Assembly: GCA_002104935.1 (NCBI GenBank)
Contig: MCGT01000028.1
Span: 124,001 to 188,000, forward strand
From: Hesseltinella vesiculosa
Lineage: Eukaryota; Mucoromycota; Mucoromycetes; Mucorales; Cunninghamellaceae
Reading direction: 5' to 3'
Length of the DNA: 64,000 bases
Positions within the stretch are counted from its first letter, which is position 1. Every line of letters starts with the position of its first letter. Positions 57,093 to 64,000 of the stretch are shown here, one piece after another. Position numbers and translations under genes: made by a program. The notes under the pieces were generated by a model, which saw only the letters and a list, made by a program, of their open reading frames with translations, was not told where the DNA came from and did no database searches.

Positions 57093-58284
57093 TGATAGCA
57101 AACAAACAAAAAAAGAAAAAGGTGAGCAGGAAAGAAAAAAATTAAAAAGGGAACGCGAGTTTTTCAGGTCCTTTTTTTTGAGCAAGCCGGCACTATGATT
57201 GGCGGGCCTGCCCAAGATAAAATAACCTCTTTTGGAAATATTCTTCCAAAACAGGGCAGGTTCTCGCCGAGTTTGGAAAGACAGCACCCATTCTTCCAAT
57301 GGTCAAAAGGATCACGAGGACAGGAGCTGTGCCATGACCATTTTTATGCCCCGTTGTGATTCTTCAATAGTTTCTACTCTGCTTTGTAGAAATGAATTGG
57401 GCACGAGGTGCCATTGTTTGTGATTTTTTTTTATATGGACTGTCAGCGACAATCTTGTAAACGTCCAATTCTGAGAATTTCAGGCACAAGTTTCACTGGT
57501 GTCATGCAAATTTTTCCTCCGTGGGAAACAACACAGTTTCGGCCGAATCTGGCTTGTTGCTTTTCCAATCGAAGAAATATTGGCTGATGCGTTACACTTT
57601 CCATTCGCCAAGAATGAAGCCAAGCCTACCAAAGGATATCTCTCGAGCTTGGTGTAATTAAAGGCCGCTCTTTCTTGTCAAATTACGAACGTATCTTGCT
57701 AGTCAATGTATTCTGTTTTTTTCTTCAAGAAAATCCAGAACGAACCCTGAAATTTGACAGCTTCCCAGTGGGCGACAAGATTAAAGTTCTTGCCAAGCAT
57801 TAAAATATTCCCAGAAAGCGATCGCACTTTTGTATCAGAGTTCTTGGGTTTATTCAAGGTGCGAAACAGGCAGACTTGTTCTGGTGTCCAGTGTCGCCAA
57901 CTAAAATCTCATTGTCCCACAAAAAAAAGCTGGAGTGTCGTGAATTTTGGGTCTCAAGTGTCGTCCACCAGGGTGCCAGTTCCTAGATTGGAGTGGCGCC
58001 GGGTATATTATCGGATCACATCAAAGAGGCCCGCAATTCTATTCAAACCAATCACCAACATGGCCTTATCCGTCCCTCACATGATCGCATAGATTGCTGT
58101 CTTCATTCCGGCTTTCGATCGTTTGACACGAGCCAAATTTCTTTTTCAACCATCACTTCGAAACACTTTTTAGGGTGTGCAAGTCAAGCAGTCGTCTCCA
58201 GGAAAAAAAAAAAGAATAAAAAACGACGACGTTTGAAACAGATGCCACATTGAAAGAAGAAATCACACCATGTAGCAGTTTGTA
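57093..58284. other. Intergenic region before repeat copy C
   Basis: About 1.2 kb upstream of the transporter start. It holds only weak open frames without splice or family support. It probably carries the transporter promoter and old repeat sequence. Confidence 0.4.
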
Positions 58285-59035
58285 GAGGATTTCCACCGTC
58301 ATTTGAACGGTAACCAGATTTTTCTTTGAGCCATGAATGATTTTTTTTCGCAGGCAACCCAATCGGGCGAACCCCCAATTTTTTTTTTTTCTAGTTCGTG
58401 CGAAAGTAAAATCAAGTGCGCGAGAAAGTTAAATCAAGTACACGCGAAACCTTTTCTTGTGCGCGCAGATCAAAGAGTGAATTGGAAGGGGAAAAAAAGT
58501 TGCGCCATTTCAAATGACGTGCATTTTTGAGCTGCTTTTGACAAGAGGAGGGTGACATTGAAACAGGCACGACATCGAATGAAGATGACCAGCAATAGAG
58601 TCGTTTGTAAATGGTGACATGGGGCTTTTGGGTTACTTTTTAACATCGAGGTAGGTTAGTAATCGCTGACGACCATCTGCCGTGCGTGCACTGGCCAGAA
58701 ATGAAAGGCTCTGTGCGGAAATTGAATTTGACCACCAGTTTCTTCATTTTCATTTTGAAAAAAAAAACCAGAAGCTACACAGTACTTTTGAGTGATCAGA
58801 TCGATTTGAAAATTTGTAAGGGCACGCAAATACATGAATGATGATGGTACTGAAAAACTCAGGTCAATTGGTGAAGGTCGCCCAGCCGACTTTCGACCAG
58901 TTTCATTTTGACACCTCCAATTCACCAGCTTAAAAAAATGAAAAATCGGCCATTTTTGCCAGGGGACCGACCCCCCAGGTGATCTGACAAAAAATCACAG
59001 TGCAAAATTGCTCTAAAAAATTCTTGTAGCGAAAA
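58285..59035 (+). repeat. Dispersed repeat, copy C
   Basis: Shares GATTTCCACCGTCATTT, GCAGGCAACCCAATCGG, AAATCAAGTACACGCGAA, GAAACAGGCACGACATCGAA, ATCTGCCGTGCGTGCACTGG and GACACCTCCAATTCACCAGC with copy B, in the same order and strand. Two extra AAATCAAGTGCGCG-type blocks near 58410 show a local duplication. The copy ends about 195 nt before the COG5 start and so lies in its promoter. Confidence 0.85.
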
Positions 59036-59229
59036 TGGCCAAAAAAAGCCTGTTGCGCATTTTTAAGGCACGCTCTTTTTTCTTTTCTTCGTCCAGCTCA
59101 CCGCCCAATTATTGATGTCCAGTAGCAAGTTTGCTTTGCAAGAAGCTGATGCATATATAAGTATGATCTAGTAAACTTCAATGCTGATATAGAGTCTGCA
59201 TCACTAAACTTGCATCTCTTATTTATTGA

Positions 59230-62200
59230 ATGATAGATTATGACACTTTTTTAGCTGACGGATTTGATGCTTCCCAGTATGCACAAGAAGTGATTGAGGA
59301 ATCAAGCAATGGGGATGGCAGCGAAATCACCACAGCTTTATCAACGATAGCGTTCAACATTGAAAGCGTTACCAAGCAAATCCAAAAGCAGGTAAGCGAC
59401 AATGCTAATCAAAGGTGAGCTCGTCTCACTTTTTATCACATGTCACCAAGGTTTCCATGAATTATGACGTTCTGATTAGTCAAATTATTGGCATCAAGGA
59501 ACTCGATACTTCGCTTATTACCATTCAAACCAACATTGGCACTTTGATGGAGGCACTCGCTCATCTGTCCAGCAAGGTGCATCCTCCTTTCCAGCAAATC
59601 CAGCAGTGCACCATTCAGTTACGCAATCTACAGGCGACCTCAGACGTCCTGCGGAGGCTCCACCGATTTATCGTTCTTTGTAAACGCCTGGTAACACAGT
59701 ATCCTGTTCAGGTGTCAAAGGACGACGTTACCTTGGGCGAACGCGACCTGTCTGCGGCTGCTGCCACTGTGTACGAACTTGGGGTCATTATGGATGAAGC
59801 TGACCTAGATGGGATTCGTGTGGTGACAAACGACCTGGTGCGGATTCGACAATGTCGCGACACCATTGAGCAGAAAGCCTCACGGTTCTTCCATGAAGGC
59901 ATCGATGGTCAGTCTCAATCTAAAATGGCTACTGGTCTGCAGATATTTTACAACTTAAAAATGATGGTGCCAACTGTGCAAACGTGGGTCAACGCTCTGC
60001 TAAACCATTTGGATCAAAAAATAGTCCAGTCTGTAGATATGGAGAGACTACAAAAGGAAATCAAAGGTAAAGTGTCAGGGGAGGGAAAGCCTGAGATTTG
60101 TCTCCTTTAATATTTTAATTTTAATGTAGGCAGCCCAGCAATGGGTAACCAGGCCAATCGTCGCGTTACCAACGAACCTGCCGCTGGAAACCAGAGTGCT
60201 TGGTCGAATGCATTTTGGTCAAACATGGAGGAACTGATGAACATCATGAGCGACAGCTATATCAAGGTAAAAAACGATGGATGAGAGACAAAAAAATAAT
60301 AATAGACACGTGCATATGCTGTACATAACATCTACCTAGGATGCTTACATGTCAATGACATCTCTTTCCACCTTTTAGATTCACAATGTAGAAAAAGTTT
60401 TGGAGTTAAAAAAGGATTCATTCAGCAACGTTTCGTATTTGGATGAAATCACCAAAGTAAGACGCGAAGAGCCTCGTGTTGAACATACAGCCTAATTCTT
60501 TCTATGGACAGTCCCTTGACACTTCCAGCTTGGTCAGCCATTTCTGGCAGCATATGTCAACCACATTTGACCGAGAGCTCAAGGGCGCGAGCAAAGGTAC
60601 CCACTTGGAAATCATGCTATCGCTAACAAGACAGGAACGCGCTGACTGTTGACATGTTCTAGGATCGAGTTTTCTGCAGAACAGCTTTATTGGTGAATAC
60701 CCCAGGTTCTTGAGATTGCTGCATGGCTTCTTCTCCCGAGTTGCTCTACATAAGGGTGCCAGCATCTTGGATTATTCACATAGGTAAGCGATCGTAACTA
60801 TCGCTGAATGACCAGAGCCTAATTTTTTTTTGCTTTTTGTTTTGTACCTCATTCCAAATAAGTCCGGAGTACCTGATTATGCTACGAAGTTTCGAAACTT
60901 TTGAAAGTGGATACCTAGTTCGATCACAAACGCGAATGTATGACGTTGTTAACAACATATTCCCGTCCTACGGTGGCCTATCACGCACACCCCCTGGCCG
61001 ATCGGATGTCACTACTTTGATTCGCACCATTGAAAAGTAGGACAGCTTTTGAAAGTCACGACAGGGCTCAACCTATTTTATATTTTGTCGCTAATAGGGA
61101 ATTAGAGATGACCGCGTTTGAACCGCATCTTTTGCAAAAAGTCACCAGGAATATTATCAAGATGGTGAGCATGTTTTGTGCCAAGTGTGAAGCTCTGGTA
61201 AGCTTTGAGTAATTGAGGAGAACCAAAAGCATTTTTACTTACTTTTTTTTTTTTTTTTGTTAGGTGGTAACCTCGGTCCAGTCCATTTACGCGCCTTCTC
61301 CCAACATGGCGGTGACCAGTTATTTAAATACGAACATTGAGCTAGCAAACATATTGTATTATTTGAATCAATCCATTTGGAAGGTTCTCGAGGACTATGC
61401 GAACGACATTATTGAAATCATTCAACCTGGCGCAGAGGTAAAAAGATGGCGTGACGCCCTAGTGCGGCAAGCGCAGCGCATCGAATCAAGTGACTGATTT
61501 CTTTTTTTTTTTTTGCCAGGAATGTCACCAATTGATGCTGACGATTGCAAAATATATAACAGATGCTATCAACGAGGACGTAGTGAAAGTGCTGATTCGC
61601 ATCCACCAAGAGGATTACTCGGGTCAATTGCCGGACCGTAACTCGTTTGAAGAGGAAGAATCCGCAAGGCAGTACACCAAAGAGCTTTCCAGACACGTCC
61701 GATATTACCACGCGCAGATCTTGAGTCGCTTTGCCTGTGGTACAGAGCCAAAATCATGGTAAATCCACAACCTCGAGAACAAAGAAAAAATGGAAAATTT
61801 AACCTGAGGCGCTTGTTTGATTCGTCAGGGCCAAGAAAATAGCCCAGTCCATTCTCAAGGTGTTTGTCTTCCAAGCTAGTCTGGTGCGACCGCTCAGTGA
61901 AGCAGGCAAGCTAAAGCTAGCTGGTGACATGGCTGAAATCGAATTCATTACGAGCCAATTCTTGAATGAGTATGGTGTTCGCTTGGAAGAGATCGGATCG
62001 GTCTACAAAGGGCTGCGTTCGTTCAGGTAAACCTCGGCGGCACTGGATTTCTGCTATACGCTGCTTGGCTACTCACTATCGTTTTCTATTCAAGGCCGCT
62101 GTTATTCTTAGACACCGCTCAGTTATCGGCGGCTCACCATACAGCAGGACTCCCACCTCTTGTCCTGATTCACCATCTTGTTGTTCGATCACAAACCACT

Positions 62201-62389
62201 GCTCACCCGTTGTCGCTCCCACACACTGTTTATGGCCTGTCGAGGCAGGAATACATGGCTTGGATGGAAGCACAAGAATCCGAAGAAGCAGTGCAGCTGG
62301 CGTACGATGCTGTTAAAAGAAGCACTCAAGGAGTGTCTGAAAACGACAATCCAGAATACCGGGTCATATCTACTATTGCTGGCAAATGA
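59230..62389 (+). CDS. COG5: Conserved oligomeric Golgi complex subunit 5
   Basis: Twelve exons: 59230-59391, 59451-60066, 60130-60266, 60379-60456, 60512-60596, 60663-60783, 60863-61036, 61098-61197, 61264-61437, 61520-61758, 61829-62026 and 62095-62389. They give 792 aa with phase kept throughout. The N-terminus has DYDTFLADGFDASQYAQEVI. The coiled-coil region and LRNLQATSDVLRRLHRFIVL are typical of Cog5. Later come YPRFLRLLHGFFSRVALH and LLFLDTAQLSAAHHTAGLPP. COG5 is a lobe B tether for retrograde vesicles within the Golgi. The start is the first ATG after a repeat-derived promoter region. Confidence 0.92.
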
Positions 62390-62963
62390 CTGCTACCTTC
62401 AGCTCCTTTTCTTACCCTCAAAAACCCCAGTTAGCTATTAAACTTATAGTTAGGCATTTGCCAGTAGACCCGTTTATTAGCGTTTTTTTTTTTTTTTTTT
62501 GGATTTCCCATCCAAAAAAAAAAAAAAGTTGCTATTGTCGTGCAGCGATGTCATAATGATCAGGAGCAGGAAGAAACAAAGAGTAAATATAGCATCCAAG
62601 GCATGGCGTTCGACTAAGGCTACTTGCTTATACTTGAGATGGATGTGGTTCTCACAATGACAAAACCGAAAAGTAACGAGAAACAATGAGCACATTTTAT
62701 CAAACGCGGAAATCTGCATGCATAATGGAACGAAAAAGCCATCCCCTTTATTCATGAACGCGAACGCTTCAGGGCGTAAAAATGTCACCAAGGGACCTTG
62801 TCATTTGTAAACGGTTTATTGAGATCGTAATGGGGGAGGGGGAGGCGGGTCAAGCGTAGGGAAGGAAACAAAAAGGAAAAAAAAAAAAAAAAAAGAATAC
62901 ACCAGGGGAGAAACAACAAAATGTACACTGGAACGAGAGGAAGAGGAAGCATTCTTTGAAGGT
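62390..62963. other. Convergent intergenic region
   Basis: 570 nt between the COG5 and ATG8 stops. T- and A-runs at 62482-62527 and 62879-62895 and a G-rich stretch at 62831-62850. No exon is seen. Confidence 0.45.
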
Positions 62964-63549
<586 letters not shown>

Positions 63550-64000
63550 TGTTTCGAGTCTACATGAAAAGAAAAAAGTGCGTGAGAACCAAAACATGAT
63601 AACAACATGGCTCAAGCGAAAAAAGAAAGAAAGAAAACTTCGCTTGACGGCCTCCGCAGGAGGTCATCCTGACAATGACACCTTGTATCAAACTCAAAAC
63701 CAAAACCCAAAACCACTTACTATGAAGAGTATAAAAGCTGTAATATAAGAAGGTGACCAAAGGGAATAATAAAAAGAAAAAGAAGCGAGGAAAATTAAAA
63801 GAGAGAGGTGTCGTAGCAAAAAATAAAGGGAGGTCTGCACCTTTTTCGCATGTGACCTAGTGGTGTGACCAATGGCCGCAGCCAATGAAAAGGAATGCTA
63901 TTTTCACACATTGGAACAGGTTGTGTTTATTGTTGTTTGCTGCGTGTATCATTGTTTGCTTGGGTTGACAATGGCGCAGCAAACGTGGAAAAAAAAAGGA
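63550..64000. promoter_or_regulatory. ATG8 upstream region
   Basis: 450 nt upstream of the ATG8 start, to the window edge. CCAAT occurs near 63868 and 63882 on the plus strand. No exon is seen. Confidence 0.4.

Overview
This window is nuclear DNA of a filamentous fungus, most likely an early-diverging (Mucoromycota, zygomycete-type) species. The reasons are many short GT-AG introns (mostly 40-90 nt) in almost every gene, long A/T homopolymers in introns and gene borders, typical fungal proteins (Zn2Cys6 regulators, Exo70, Atg8, GT71, Iks1-type kinase, GH5_12), and genes that yeasts lack (FAM72, KIF22-type kinesin, RPP14, ECHDC1-like decarboxylase). It also holds copies of C2H2 and 'GY-RKS' accessory families that I associate with mucoromycete genomes. 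No tool was run; exon borders were set by hand from splice signals, reading phase and remembered family alignments.

Layout. 0-2 kb: a 10-bp minisatellite and an intronless C2H2 zinc-finger accessory gene. 2.5-30.6 kb is a dense housekeeping block: GH5_12 glycosidase, a small Ser/Pro-rich ORF, Exo70, Pfa4-like DHHC palmitoyltransferase, an uncertain Cys-rich gene, NOPCHAP1-like (DUF4598), pterin-4a-carbinolamine dehydratase, Vac1/Pep7 FYVE protein, FAM72, a Zn2Cys6 protein, a Ymc-type mitochondrial carrier, pyrroline-5-carboxylate reductase, phosducin-like protein, an unknown multi-exon ORF, Iks1-like kinase, RPA3 and a peroxisome-targeted ECHDC1-like enzyme. 30.6-34.5 kb is repeat-rich around one poly-Q gene. 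34.5-47.5 kb is again gene-dense: kinesin-10/KIF22, a Zn2Cys6 regulator with a 14-nt microexon, RPP14, SET/NAP chaperone, a kelch membrane protein, GT71 mannosyltransferase, a Kre9-like GPI protein and exosome subunit Mtr3. 47.5-55.3 kb is an accessory island: an intact histidine-phosphatase gene and its broken duplicate, a 20-bp minisatellite at the break, a degenerate 'GY-RKS' element gene, dispersed repeats and zinc-finger fragments. 55.3-64 kb holds an AAAP amino-acid transporter, another repeat copy, COG5 and ATG8.

Functional themes. Several genes belong to membrane traffic and autophagy (Exo70, Vac1, COG5, Atg8, Pfa4), cell wall and glycan work (GH5_12, GT71, Kre9-like, kelch protein), RNA processing (Mtr3, RPP14, NOPCHAP1) and chromosome biology (RPA3, kinesin-10, SET). 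They are not an operon-like cluster; this is ordinary eukaryotic gene order. The most notable sequence-level observations are five GC-AG introns in four genes, all with the donor GCAAGT, a 14-nt microexon inside a zinc cluster, a duplicated phosphatase broken exactly at its catalytic RHG motif beside a frame-invariant minisatellite, and a dispersed repeat family in at least six copies. I did not find an undescribed defence-like or cluster-like system.
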